64,000 nucleotides of DNA, from positions 496,001-560,000 of the forward strand of contig JANUWI010000011.1 of NCBI GenBank assembly GCA_025504975.1, given 5' to 3'. The stretch is from Plenodomus lindquistii. Lineage: Eukaryota > Ascomycota > Dothideomycetes > Pleosporales > Leptosphaeriaceae. Shown here in pieces: positions 53,049 to 63,592 of this stretch. A model generated the notes under the pieces. The model was not told where the DNA came from, made no database searches, and was given only the letters and a program-made list of their open reading frames with translations. Position 1 is the stretch's first letter. Each line of letters begins with the position of its first letter. Both the position numbers and the translations under genes were made by a program.

Positions 53049-55059
53049 ATGACTGAGGCGACAAAGAAGATCTTGCCCGTCGATGGCGAGCGCAATGTTC
53101 TCATCACCAGCGCATTGCCCTACGTAAACAACGTTCCCCATCTCGGCAACATTGTCGGCTCCGTCCTCTCCGCCGACGTCTTCGCACGCTTCTCACGGGC
53201 TCGAGGATACAACACTCTTTACGTCTGCGGAACCGACGAGTACGGCACTGCGACCGAGACCAAGGCAATAGAAGAGAAGGTCACACCACAAGAGCTTTGC
53301 GACAAGTACTTTGCGCTCCACTCCGAGGTTTACAAGTGGTTCAACATCTCCTTCGACCATTTTGGCCGGACCCCAACTCAACAACAAACCGACATTGCGC
53401 AAGACATCTTCACAAAACTATACAAGAACGGCTACCTAGAGGAGCAAGTCACCACACAACCATATTGCGAAACACACAAGAGCTTCCTGGCAGATCGGTT
53501 CGTCGAAGGCACATGTCCTCTATGCAACTACGAGGATGCGCGCGGTGACCAATGCGACAAGTGTGGACATCTGCTCGACCCTCTTGAACTCAAGAACCCA
53601 CGTTGCAAGCTTGACGGAGCTACACCTGTCCCGCGTGAGACAAAACACGTCTACCTTGGATTGGACAAGCTGCAACCTGCAGTTGAGAAGTGGTTCGAGG
53701 AAGAGAGCAAGAAGGGCAATTGGAGCTCCAATGGTGTCCAGATTACCGCATCATGGTTGAAGGAGGGTCTGCGCCCACGAGGCATCACTCGCGATCTGAA
53801 GTGGGGTACTGCGGTTCCTCTTGAGGTAAGGTCAAATATTAACTCTGATTGTAACAGTATACTAACAGGACGCGCTACAGGGTTACGACAACAAAGTCAT
53901 GTACGTTTGGTTCGACGCGTGCATAGGTTACGTCTCCATCACAGCAACATACACAGACGAGTGGCAAAAGTGGTGGCATAACCCAGAGAACGTCCAATTG
54001 TACCAATTCATGGGCAAAGATAACGTTCCATTCCACACTGTCGTCTTCCCATGTTCGCAGATCGGCACAGGAGACAAGTGGACTATGCTCAACACCATCT
54101 CAACCACTGAGTACCTGAACTACGAGAACGGCAAGTTCTCCAAGTCAAGAAACATTGGTGTCTTCGGCAACAACGCGAAAGAGACTGGTATTCCATCAGA
54201 CGTATGGCGATACTACCTACTCTCGCATCGTCCAGAGACTGGTGACACCGAGTTCGAATGGTCTGGCTTCATTGCCGCCAACAACAACGAGCTGCTGAAG
54301 AACCTTGGCAACTTCGTCAACCGAGTCATCAAGTTTGTCAACTCGAAAGTGTACGACAGCGTGATCCCCGATTACACCAAGTATGACGACGACTACTTCA
54401 CAGAGCACAAGAAGAAGGTCAATGATCTGCTCAAGCGATACATCACCGAGCTGGAAGACGTCAAGATTCGAGCAGCACTTAGCACTGCACTGCACCTGTC
54501 CAGCTTGGGCAACCAACTACTCCAGGATAACAGACTAGACAACAAGCTCGCCACCGAACAGCCCGAACGTTGCGCCGCCGTCGTTGGCCTAGCACTAAGC
54601 CACATCCATCTTCTCGCCAGTCTAATCCAGCCATACATGTAAGCAATATTCGATGAACACTCAATGACTATGATCCTAACAACCCATAGGCCTGACACCA
54701 CCGCAGCCATCCTCTCCCAGCTCAACGCAGAATTCCTCATCATCCCCGACACCTGGGAAGCCCGCTCTCTCCCCGTCAGCCACAAGATCGGCACAGCCGG
54801 CTACCTATTCAGCCAAATCAAGCCCGAAAAAGAGCAAGAGTGGCGCGAACAGTTTGGCGGCGAAGAAGCACGCAAAGCCAAGGAGGAAACTGCGCGTAAA
54901 GCTGCCGCCAAGAAGGCAGAGAAGGAGCGTAAGAAGGCCAAGAAGGCTGCGGCTAAGGGTGTGGAGGCTGCGGAGAAGGGCAAAGATGGTCCGGCTGAGA
55001 AGACGGCGGTTGAGGCTGTTGCTGAGGGGGTGGAGCAGGTCACGCTGCAGACTTCGTAG
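53049..55059 (+). CDS. MES1: Methionyl-tRNA synthetase, cytoplasmic
   Basis: Three exons (53049-53825, 53881-54638, 54690-55059) give 634 aa. The class I HIGH motif appears as 'PHLGN' near residue 35, and the KMSKS motif as 'KFSKS' near residue 360. The connective zinc knuckle is at about 150-185 (CPLC, CDKC). 'FPCSQIGTGDKW' and 'KDNVPFHTVVFP' are MetRS hallmarks. The anticodon-binding helical domain follows. The C-terminus is a Lys/Ala-rich tail without the EMAP-like domain, and no N-terminal GST-like domain is present. It charges initiator and elongator tRNA-Met. The frame continues upstream of 53049, but that stretch is not conserved and starts with no family motif, so I placed the start at the ATG before the catalytic domain. 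Confidence 0.94.
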
Positions 55060-55452
55060 TGTGGTTGTTTCGGCTGTGAGTTGAGGGAGTATGGGCGTAG
55101 TGTGGGTGAGCTGTTTGGGGTGGTAAATGTGTTTTATTTGGGTGGTGAAAAGTAAAAGCGGATGTTGTATCAGAAGGGGCTGTTGTTTCGTCTACTGGTC
55201 ATCGCAAAGAAAGGCTACGCTGACCTGGGAGGAGACTACTGTGTTACTAGATGCTCAACGCTATTCGAGATAGAAAATCTCAATGTTCTCAAATCACGTA
55301 TAGCTCACAAATACCATCCAACATTCCCACGCAAGACGAAATTCCCAGCAACGTGAAACAACACGTTTAACACAGGAAGTCTCTGCTCATAAACGAATAT
55401 ACCCAGTCTCTCTCCATCTTCCTCCCGACCCACATATCCCCTTCCCCAACCC
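55060..55452. other. Convergent 3' region, MES1 / FAD monooxygenase
   Basis: No gene or element recognised. Confidence 0.4.
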
Positions 55453-56886
55453 CTACCACCCCTCCAACCCCTCCCCCCTAGTCCCCAACTCCCCTGGCTT
55501 CACCGGCATCCCCCCCCTCAACCCTCCCACCACCGCATCCCCTCTCACCAACTCCTCAACCCCCTCCTGACTCCGCACATCACTCCTAACCCTCTCATAC
55601 GCCCTCCGACTCGGCCCATCCACAACATCCCTAAACACGCGCCTCCTCGCTTCCGACCACTCATCCAACAACACCCCCGCATCCCTCGCTTGGCCTGTCA
55701 AAATGCGCGCGAGGATCGGTGCAAGAGATGCGGCATCTGCGATTCCGCTGGCGAGCCCGAGACCAGCGTAAGGGTTTGTCAGATGTGCTGCGTCGCCTAT
55801 TAGGGTGACATGTGGGGAGGGATGAAGGGTGGTTGCGAGGCGTTGGTGGGGTGTGTAGGGGGCTATGCGGGAGATTGTGTAGGCTTTGTTGCCGGTGGGT
55901 GTGAGGCCTGCGGCGGGGAGCATGGCGGCGAGTTTGTCGTGTACTTTTTCTTGAATTTCGTGTTCGGAGAGGCCGAGGGGGACGCCGTAGGATACGCGCC
56001 AGAGGGGGGTGGGGGTTTCGTGTTCTGGGGTGGTATTGGTAGTGTTGCAAGGGCTCGAGGAAGAGGAAGAGGAGGAAGAGAGAGGACTAATCCGCCCAAT
56101 GAGTCCATAATGCACCGGATCAACAATAAAATTCGCGTCCGCGAAGCCATGGGCTTCAAAATCGAAATGTAGATCCGTAGCCACGAGTTGCGCGTCCAGG
56201 GTCTCGCCTTCAAACTCCACACCTGATTCGCGACGAACCGTAGAATGCGCGCCATCTGCGCCGACGAGGTATGCCGCGTCGATGTGTTCCGTCTGTCCTG
56301 TACTGGTCGAAGTAACACTCACGCGAACACTCCTCCCATCCTTCCCATCCACAAACCCACTAATCCCCCAACTCATTCTAACCTCCACACCTCCTCTCTC
56401 CCCTAAACGTCTCAACAAAACCTCCTGAAACTTCCCCTGCGGCAATAATAACTGCCCCATCCCCATCATCCCTTTTCCTCTTCCTCCTCCTCCTCCTCCC
56501 ACACCACCTCCCTTCCCACTATTAAAACTCTTCCCAGCAATCACCCCACTCCCCTCCCCCACACTCTTCCTAAAACACAATCCCCGGCTTAAACTACCCT
56601 TTTCCACCAACTCCTCCAGTAACCCTGGGATCTGCGATAGCAAAGGGTAGGTCGGGGGTTGGTGCGCCATTGCGCGGGTTGCGGTGGGGTCGGGGGCGGC
56701 GGGCTCGATTATGATTATGCGGTTGGGGATGGGGGGGTGGGAGTGCGAGAGGAGGAGGGAGAGGAATAGGCCTACGCAGCCGCCGCCTGCAATGAGGATT
56801 GGCAGAGGGGGTGGGGAGGTGGTGGTTTGGTTGGGGGTGTTGGAGGCGTGGTCGGTTGGGATGGAGGTGCCGTTTTCGATTGCCAT
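55453..56886 (-). CDS. FAD-dependent monooxygenase (PHBH-like)
   Basis: A 477-aa single-exon frame from the ATG at 56886. 'PILIAGGGCVGLFLSLLL' near residue 28 supplies the GxGxxG dinucleotide motif, 'LVGADGAHSTVRR' the DG fingerprint, and 'LIGDAAHLTNPYAGLGLASGIADA' positions the GD motif of class A flavoprotein hydroxylases. A Gly-rich run at about 125-140 and a Ser-rich run at about 285-300 interrupt otherwise conserved parts. The C-terminus lacks the thioredoxin-like domain of phenol hydroxylases. Such enzymes hydroxylate aromatic or isoprenoid substrates. It lies outside the PKS cluster among core genes, so its substrate cannot be inferred from context. Confidence 0.8.
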   Translation of the reverse strand: MAIENGTSIPTDHASNTPNQTTTSPPPLPILIAGGGCVGLFLSLLLSHSHPPIPNRIIIIEPAAPDPTATRAMAHQPPTYPLLSQIPGLLEELVEKGSLSRGLCFRKSVGEGSGVIAGKSFNSGKGGGVGGGGGGRGKGMMGMGQLLLPQGKFQEVLLRRLGERGGVEVRMSWGISGFVDGKDGRSVRVSVTSTSTGQTEHIDAAYLVGADGAHSTVRRESGVEFEGETLDAQLVATDLHFDFEAHGFADANFIVDPVHYGLIGRISPLSSSSSSSSSPCNTTNTTPEHETPTPLWRVSYGVPLGLSEHEIQEKVHDKLAAMLPAAGLTPTGNKAYTISRIAPYTPHQRLATTLHPSPHVTLIGDAAHLTNPYAGLGLASGIADAASLAPILARILTGQARDAGVLLDEWSEARRRVFRDVVDGPSRRAYERVRSDVRSQEGVEELVRGDAVVGGLRGGMPVKPGELGTRGEGLEGW

Positions 56887-57898
56887 TGTCGAGGTTGGCG
56901 CGGTTATCTGGTTCGGAAGACTTGAGAAGTTGTGCAGAATTTCGGTATGTGTCTTAGATGAGTGCGATGTTTGGACTCGATCTCGGACACGCAATGTGAT
57001 CATGCACGTTAGCAAAAGAAAATACGAGACCCTCGAAGGCCAAGTAAAACACACTCACAAACCATACTACTTTACCATCCCTTTTGTCCCATACATATCC
57101 ACTGCTCTCGGCACCTTTTCGTGGTGTGATGTTGTCATGGCATTCGGTACAAAGTAAGGTTGCCGAAGCGGGATATGTGGGGAACCGAGTTCAATTCCAC
57201 GCCAGTGTTCAACATCACGTCTTGAACATGACTTGCATCTGCCAAAGGCTACGACTTGTGTAAGCATGTTCAAAGCACACGAGAAAGATCAAAATGCCAT
57301 GTTTTGTTCCTGTACAGCTGGGATTCATTGCCGGTATTGGTGACATGTCAGAGTCATATTTATTTTACCGCCTAGGCTAAGATTAATATCTTATGATCTC
57401 TTATAGAGTCAACGCGTGTCTTATTGGTTTTGCTTGGATGGGTATAAGTGAGCTGGGAGGCATTCGGAGACATGTAGACGTACGAGGGTTATTGTATATG
57501 AGAGCCAAGAGTCTCTAGGGACGTAGCCAGGCTATATGGGGTTCGTATGATGGTGCCTAGAGTTGACAATGGTAGTGGTCGCCACGATGCAACGAGTAAG
57601 AATTTCTGTAACCAAGTTAGTAAAGTGGTAGTGATCACAAGACTTACCACTATTATATCAACCCATATATCACAGCCTGATCCCCCCCAACGTACAAATG
57701 CCTCACGATATCAACATCATCGTACACCAAGAAGCATACATCCGTATCACCAACACCCATTATATTCATACACCCTATCCTACACCCTACACCCTCCCCT
57801 TCATCCTCTCTCCCCTCCCCATCCCACCCCCAGAACCCTCCAACCCCCTCTCCACCCCATCTCTCCTCCTCACTCCCCACCCAGACGCCCTCGCCCCC
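56887..57898. other. Spacer upstream of FAD monooxygenase
   Basis: Contains the promoter of the FAD monooxygenase (minus strand) and, at its right, very pyrimidine-rich DNA. Plus-strand frames here are Pro/Ser/His-rich shadows. Confidence 0.35.
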
Positions 57899-58480
57899 TC
57901 AACCCCTACTCCTCAAAACCCTCCTCACCCACCCCCAAACCCTCTTCGCCCAACCCCCCTTCCTCTCCTTCTCCCCCTCCCCTTCAATTCCCTCATCCCC
58001 ACTCCCCCCGACAACAAAAACACTCGCGCTCCTCTCTCCCTCCTTCAGCCTCTCCCACTCCCAATCCTCCTCCCTCCTCCTCCTCGCCCTCGCAACATCA
58101 AACGCCACCCTCACCCACTCCTCCCCCACAAAAACCTCAATCGGCGCCGGCACACGCGCGCGCCGCAGGCCCGCCTGCATCGGGGGCCAGGGAGTGCGTG
58201 GCAGCGCGCAGAAGATGAGGCGGTGCTGGGGGGCCAACCGGGCGAGGAGGTGGTAGGTGGGGGATTCGTGGGAGGGGTGGAGGATGGGCGGGGCCGAGTT
58301 GCGGCGGCGACGGCGGAGCGGCAGTGCTGGGGGGGTTGTTGCTGCTGCTGCTGAGGCGGGGGCGGATGCGGTGCGGCGGTGGGATGGTGTGGTGGTGGTG
58401 GGCGGTGGGCGGTGGGTGGTGCTGGTGGTGGTGCTTGTTGCTGCTGATGCAGCGGTGGAGGCGGTGTAGCAGGAGGACAT
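57899..58480 (-). CDS. Hypothetical protein
   Basis: A 193-aa frame. Residues 1-60 are low complexity (Ser, Thr, Ala, Pro), then come 'RRRRRNSAPP', a more ordered segment 'YHLLARLAPQHRLIFCALP' and 'APIEVFVGEEWVRVAFDVARARRR', and a Glu/Gly-rich tail ending in basic residues. The middle third has the hydrophobic pattern of a folded domain, which argues for a real gene. The bias could also come from the strand's purine-rich composition. No family recognised, no signal peptide, no transmembrane helix. Confidence 0.4.
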   Translation of the reverse strand: MSSCYTASTAASAATSTTTSTTHRPPPTTTTPSHRRTASAPASAAAATTPPALPLRRRRRNSAPPILHPSHESPTYHLLARLAPQHRLIFCALPRTPWPPMQAGLRRARVPAPIEVFVGEEWVRVAFDVARARRRREEDWEWERLKEGERSASVFVVGGSGDEGIEGEGEKERKGGWAKRVWGWVRRVLRSRG

Positions 58481-59498
58481 TGTGGTGGTGGTTGCTGTTG
58501 CTGCTACTGCTGCTGAGCGGTGCGTGTGGTTGTGGTTGTGGTTGTGGTTGTGCGATTTGGTGGCTTTTGTCGCGGAGCAATTTGTGCTGGGGAGTTGGAG
58601 CTCAAAGGCTGAAAGGTTTTGATAACGGGGGGCGCGGCGGGTAGGCAGCGAGCTATGGGTAGATCATAACAGTGCTATTGAAAGAGGCAGGAACGTGTAG
58701 GAGGGGCTCAGGGCTCGCAGACTATTTCGTTGCCCTGTGGGCCTTACAGAGCTTCATGGCTTCTCCTAGATGGAGTCCATTGAGGAGAGCATCTGCCTGA
58801 TAGACAGCTGCAGCCTGCAGCTTCGTGGTCGCCATACGAGCAAAGAAACTGAGTCTTGTGGTGCTTCTTCTTGAGCATCTTCGCAGCGCTGCAATGGTCA
58901 ATTGCAACAACTGCAACGAGACCCAGTCTGCAACCTCGAAGAGACTGATGAGCATGTGACAAGTTCAAAGTCGAGCCTCGTGTCCTTGAGCTCAATGAGA
59001 AGCTCAAAAAGACTTCTTTAGAGGTGAGTCCACGAAGTCTATCTCGTTACCAATTACGCCCGTGCTCAGAGGACGCGGGGGGGCTGAGCAGGAGATAGAC
59101 TCATTTGAACACCAACCACGCCGCGCTCTTGGGCGCCCCACTTGCCCTTGACAGCAGCAAATCGAAATGAAAGGGCCCACGCCTGCAAAATGCTTTGAAG
59201 ATGTACTTGAGAGCACCCTAGACAGCTCTGTCTTAGCCTAATGGCTTTCCACCCTGCGGGGCAAGCAAAAATAGCAAAAAAGAGGAATCTGCGGCTTACG
59301 TGGGAAAGGTGCTATTTGTGAAGAAGGGAGAGAGTGATTACTTACATAGCTCGGTGCTAGAGGTGATGGCTCTTAAGAAGGTTACCTAGATACTGTTAGT
59401 CAGTCAACCTGTTCACAGTCAGCGAAATCCCCTCCTCCCGGACCTGGATATGTGTCGGCTGCAAGCGGCGCTGTTTTACACCTGGTATCGAAGTTAGC

Positions 59499-59555
59499 GG
59501 GATTCGAACTGGAGGTTGTTGCGAATTAGTAGGGGGATTTTTTTCCCACTGCGCC
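59499..59555 (-). other. tRNA-like relic with A and B boxes
   Basis: On the minus strand GGCGCAGTGG (59555-59546, A-box-like) is followed at tRNA-like spacing by AGTTCGAATCCC (59510-59499, B-box-like). The T stem and acceptor stem do not pair, so it cannot be a working tRNA. A tRNA-derived SINE or pseudogene is the best reading. Confidence 0.35.
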
Positions 59556-60284
59556 GTGTTTTGATTCCTCTTGATGAAAGATACCTCAACGACAACCATT
59601 ATAAAGCTGAGGTACGTCGCCTTTGCTCTCCCCTTGAGGAGAGGAGGATCAAGTGTTGCGGGCAACGGGGCGTAGTGTCGGTGCGTTTGCAGAGCATATT
59701 GGTAGGCACAGGTGAAAGGCGGGTGGGATGTTGACATGGCTGCGCTGCCGGGCAACGTGGGGGCAATGCGTTTGACGGTCCAAGGCCCACCACACAAGAG
59801 ACCAGACGATGATCTTCTAAGAGGCAATACCCTTCTCCAAGTGGCAGTGGCCCTCGCGATGATGCAATTTGGTGGTGCCCCATGAATGTGGCACTTTAAG
59901 CCGTTGCGGCAAGGAGCGTCGGCAGCAATTGAAGGTCCACGGTCACATGCAAGCTCTCCCTAGGAAAGCACCGCAGACGTAGGAAGAGTGACTTTCTTAA
60001 GCCTTGGATGCACTTTTGATCTTGTATTGCACAGAATCCGGGTCTTTTGGAAGTTGAGATGGGTGGATGCGACCTCTTCCTCGCTAAAAAAAAGTGACCA
60101 GAGACAAACTAGTTTTGAGCAATTAATGTGGTGCCGCATCAACGTATGTCTAATGTTTTTGAGCTGATAGTGATGTCAGCTCTTCTGGTAGTGCGCCATA
60201 GTTCTTAAGCTGCAAAGGCGGTCATGCTTAACTTGGCCAGCACGCCCACAGCCCCAGCATCAGCAGAACAACCTAAAAAAATGC

Positions 60285-60329
60285 AAAAAAAAAAGAATCA
60301 AGCCATCCAGAACCCAGGGTCGAACCGGG
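60285..60329 (-). other. tRNA-type T arm with Pol III terminator-like T run
   Basis: On the minus strand CCCGGTTCGACCCTGGG (60329-60313) folds as a perfect 5-bp T stem with a TTCGACC loop. Eighteen bases later comes a run of ten T (60294-60285), as after a tRNA gene. I could not find a matching 5' acceptor strand, so it is a fragment or an unusual gene. Confidence 0.35.
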
Positions 60330-61342
60330 GGATATTACATACCAGAACATATATACGTCCAGCCCACGATAACCCATAATGCGAAGCGATGCGAAAGCGA
60401 AGCGGTGCGATAAAGGACACTGTGGGATGTTAGCCAACACTGACACGAAACTTACAGTTGGATATGCCAACTTAAGGACTTGTCACTATTCGAACCCACG
60501 TTAGCGAATGTTTATTTCAAATATTCGGAGGGAGTGGTGGTTGGCCACTGGGCTTTCTTGTCTGGATGACTTGATGGAAAAGTTGCTTCGGTATGAGGCT
60601 TTTATCGTCGGTATCGCTCGATTGCTGGGTTGCTTGAGAGATAGAATTTTGAGATGGACTTTGGTGGTGTGCGTGGTGAAGGCGCGTTTTCGTTGGCGTT
60701 GCTGCGGCCAGGGGCTGGTGAGAGCGCATTTTTTGGGCGGCGGTGACGCTGAGAGACGGCGACATGAACATAAAATGACCAACTATCTACAGATAGCTGG
60801 GATAAGAGATGTGAGGAAATTATGAAGTCTCGAATATGCCAGACATTGCACATATGAGAAATTGTGTAGGAGACTTCACATGGCTGTTGAAGAGACCATA
60901 GACGATATCAGGCACAAGGGAAGATGAAATGATCCGGCAATGCATCGAGCCCAGGGTTTCGATAAGGAGAAAGAGACGTGGAGGGTATCCAGTACCAATG
61001 GTGGATGAAAATGGGACATGTTGGTGGTGTTGTGGGAGCCTTTGCACTCGCTGCTCAAGACGGCATTTGCCCCTGATGCATCGCAACGACTTGACAAGGC
61101 CTGGGAACTAACCCCTATTATCAGAAATGAAAGGTGACATTTTTTGAACCATAAGTATCAAGATCGCGGCCTTCTGCGAGGAATAGGGAGGCGATGTGAT
61201 GAGGAACAGTCGTTGGAGGGGTGGGCGCAGGATGTTCGGAAAGATGGGACGGAGAAGCCAACTCCGTGCCGCGTGGTGCGTGGGCCCTGCAAGCTTCGCT
61301 CAACTCCGTCACCACAACATCGACACGACGCCTGCAATCGCC

Positions 61343-62803
61343 ATGATGGCTCCTTCAAGGGGCACGAGCTTACTGGGCGCATGGCGGGCGCTTCCATGCG
61401 ATTTCGGCTTCTCTGCAAGACAGCACGCCGTCCAGAGGGCTTGTTGTGGGCCCCTTGGAAGGCATGGACGTGCCATCCACAGTCTGCACAGCTCGCGCCT
61501 GCCATGCAACGCACTCAGCTTCCGGCCTCATGCCACTACGCACACGAATGCGAACACGCCCCGCAGATGCGCCTCGTCTTTCAAGGTCTCCAAGTTTGCA
61601 GAACAGCTTGCAGACCCCGCGAACAAGTTGCAGAGCTACGTCTCAAGCAGCAACGACCCTTACATCAACCTCGCCATTGAAGACTATATCATGCACAAGA
61701 GCTCGCCCAAGAGCACGATACTCTTCCTCTATGTCAACCGGCCCTGCGTGGTCATCGGCCGCAACCAGAACCCGTGGACGGAGGTCAATCTCGGCATCCT
61801 CGACGCTACCCGCGGCGCCCACCAGCCCAAGGACGCGGTCCCCCCCGCCCTTGGGGCCGTCGACCTCGTACGCCGCCGCTCAGGAGGTGGCACCGTCTTC
61901 CACGACAAGGGCAACCTCAATTGGAGCGTGATATGCCCCCGCGCAGACTTCACGCGCGACCAGCATGCGGAGATGACGGTCCGCGCATTGCGCAAGCTGG
62001 GCGTCTCGCGCGCTAGAGTCAACGAGCGCCACGACATTGTGCTCGACCAAGGCCCTGAAAAACGGCCATCAGATCCGAAAGACACGCACCGCACACCCTA
62101 CACAGTCGACGACGACGCCCTGCCACGGCCCCTCAAAGTCTCAGGATCGGCCTTCAAGCTCATTCGAGAGCGGGCTCTGCACCACGCCACCACCTTGCTG
62201 TGTTCGCCGAACTTGCACATCATATCACAGTACCTGCGATCGCCAGCGAAAGAGTTCATACAGGCCAAGGGCGTCCAAAGTGTCAGCTCTCCGGTCGACA
62301 ACATTGGCCTCAAGGTTTCTGCATTCAAGCCACACATGCAGAACGAGTTCGCGGCCATGTATGCAGCCATGGGGCCTCCGACTATAACACAAACTCTCGA
62401 CGAAGACTACGTCAGGATCCGGGACATTCGCAAGGGCTATGAACAACTGCGGGTATGTGCTCATGAATATCAGCCATCATCTCATGCTGACATTCAACAG
62501 AGTGAAGATTGGACGTGGTCGCAGACTCCGCAGTTCGACCTGCAGCTTGACTCCAAGTCTGACGTCGGTATCAGCATGAAGGTCCACGGAGGCATCATCA
62601 CGCGTTTAGAGTTTGAAAACGACTCCATCCCTTGGAGGACCCAAGAAGATATCCGCGAACTCCTCGTCGGCCAAAAGCTTCAAGATATCCGCCGATGGGA
62701 ACCATTCTTGCGCCATGGGCTTCGACGGTGGGATGAGCCTGTTGAGAAGATGGCCAAGCGCTTAGAAGAGATCTTGCCTCTTCCCAAGGGGCCGAATACT
62801 TGA
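61343..62803 (+). CDS. AIM22: Lipoate-protein ligase A-like, mitochondrial
   Basis: Two exons (61343-62452, 62501-62803) give 470 aa. The 48-nt intron (GTATGT...CAACAG) is a multiple of three and free of stops, so retention would add 16 residues. Splicing restores 'SEDWTWSQTPQFD', which matches the family. The N-terminal about 95 residues are Arg/Ser/Ala-rich without acids, a mitochondrial presequence. The ligase domain shows 'NPWTEVN', 'RRRSGGGTVFHDKGNLNWS' positions (the RRxSGGGxVxHD lipoyl-AMP site) and 'VSGSAFK'. It attaches lipoate to E2 and glycine-cleavage proteins. The yeast homologue is Aim22/Lip3. The frame is open to an earlier ATG at 61196, also Arg-rich, so the start is uncertain. 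Confidence 0.88.
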   Translation: MMAPSRGTSLLGAWRALPCDFGFSARQHAVQRACCGPLGRHGRAIHSLHSSRLPCNALSFRPHATTHTNANTPRRCASSFKVSKFAEQLADPANKLQSYVSSSNDPYINLAIEDYIMHKSSPKSTILFLYVNRPCVVIGRNQNPWTEVNLGILDATRGAHQPKDAVPPALGAVDLVRRRSGGGTVFHDKGNLNWSVICPRADFTRDQHAEMTVRALRKLGVSRARVNERHDIVLDQGPEKRPSDPKDTHRTPYTVDDDALPRPLKVSGSAFKLIRERALHHATTLLCSPNLHIISQYLRSPAKEFIQAKGVQSVSSPVDNIGLKVSAFKPHMQNEFAAMYAAMGPPTITQTLDEDYVRIRDIRKGYEQLRVCAHEYQPSSHADIQQSEDWTWSQTPQFDLQLDSKSDVGISMKVHGGIITRLEFENDSIPWRTQEDIRELLVGQKLQDIRRWEPFLRHGLRRWDEPVEKMAKRLEEILPLPKGPNT

Positions 62804-63592
62804 GAATGCATGTCAACACACCATCCAGGCAACTAGACTATGCTCGATTTGAGAGAGTGAATCAAATCGAACTGTCTTCATCCGTTGGGGTCTGTTTTCT
62901 GTCCATGACCGACCGACGACAGGACGACTCATCCGCTTGTCAAACCTCATGCAGCTTTTGTCGCTCAAGCTATGTAAATCTGGATCTATGTGCTGGCCCT
63001 CAACGTGCGAGATCTGTCAGGACGTCACATAGACGCGCACAGACGCCTTCGTACGTCTCAAGCAGATCCAAATTCTGCAAAGGTTTGGATGTTTCCGCAG
63101 AGGGGGTTATGTCTACCCTCGTAGCTGCTCTTTGGCGAGTTCAAGCTCAAGCATCCCAATGGGACCGACGCACCGAGAACCCTTGTGGTCTAAGGTCTTC
63201 GCCGAGATTCGCGCACAAGTTGAGCTCATGTTTGTTGCTGCGAAGATCAACTTGTAAGAAGCTTGCTTACATGGCTAATCAGCTGTCTCAAGTGTGAAGT
63301 TCAACTTGTATGGAGCAAAGTCTGTAAAAGGCTTGCGCACTTTGAACTCCCACCGGATCAATTGACTGCAGAAAGTGCTTCGATGTTCACAGGCTCATGG
63401 CCGCTCTTCTAGGCAAGCAGTTGGCAGAACTGTCTCTTTGACATGGGTATTTCAGTCTGTCTCACTCTGGTGAACACCACACACAATCCATCTCTTTCCA
63501 TTTTTTGTTCATCTCTTTCAGTCTTCCAGAAGTCATCTCATCGTCTCAGCTTGCGTCTATTTTTCTCTTCAAAGGCAACTTGATCTCTCGCC
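62804..63592. other. Spacer right of the lipoate ligase gene
   Basis: A 165-codon frame at 62800-63297 is featureless. The last 130 bases (about 63460-63592) are pyrimidine-rich, like many fungal core promoters and leaders. Confidence 0.35.

Larger units (their letters stand above)
58481..61342. other. Gene-poor 2.9-kb interval with tRNA-like relics
   Basis: No supported protein gene. Plus-strand text near 58.9-59.2 kb has stop-interrupted stretches that look like a decayed coding region. Two tRNA-like fragments are listed separately. A GCGAAGCG-type short repeat occurs near 60380-60405. Confidence 0.4.

Noticed and set aside
57547..58354. Plus-strand frames of 223 and 218 codons rich in Pro, Ser and His
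   Set aside because: Product of the pyrimidine-rich strand, and two frames overlap with the same bias. The minus-strand frame is more protein-like.
61144..61931. Alternative frames over the 5' part of the lipoate ligase gene
   Set aside because: Shadows of the ligase frame, which carries the conserved RRxSGGG motif.
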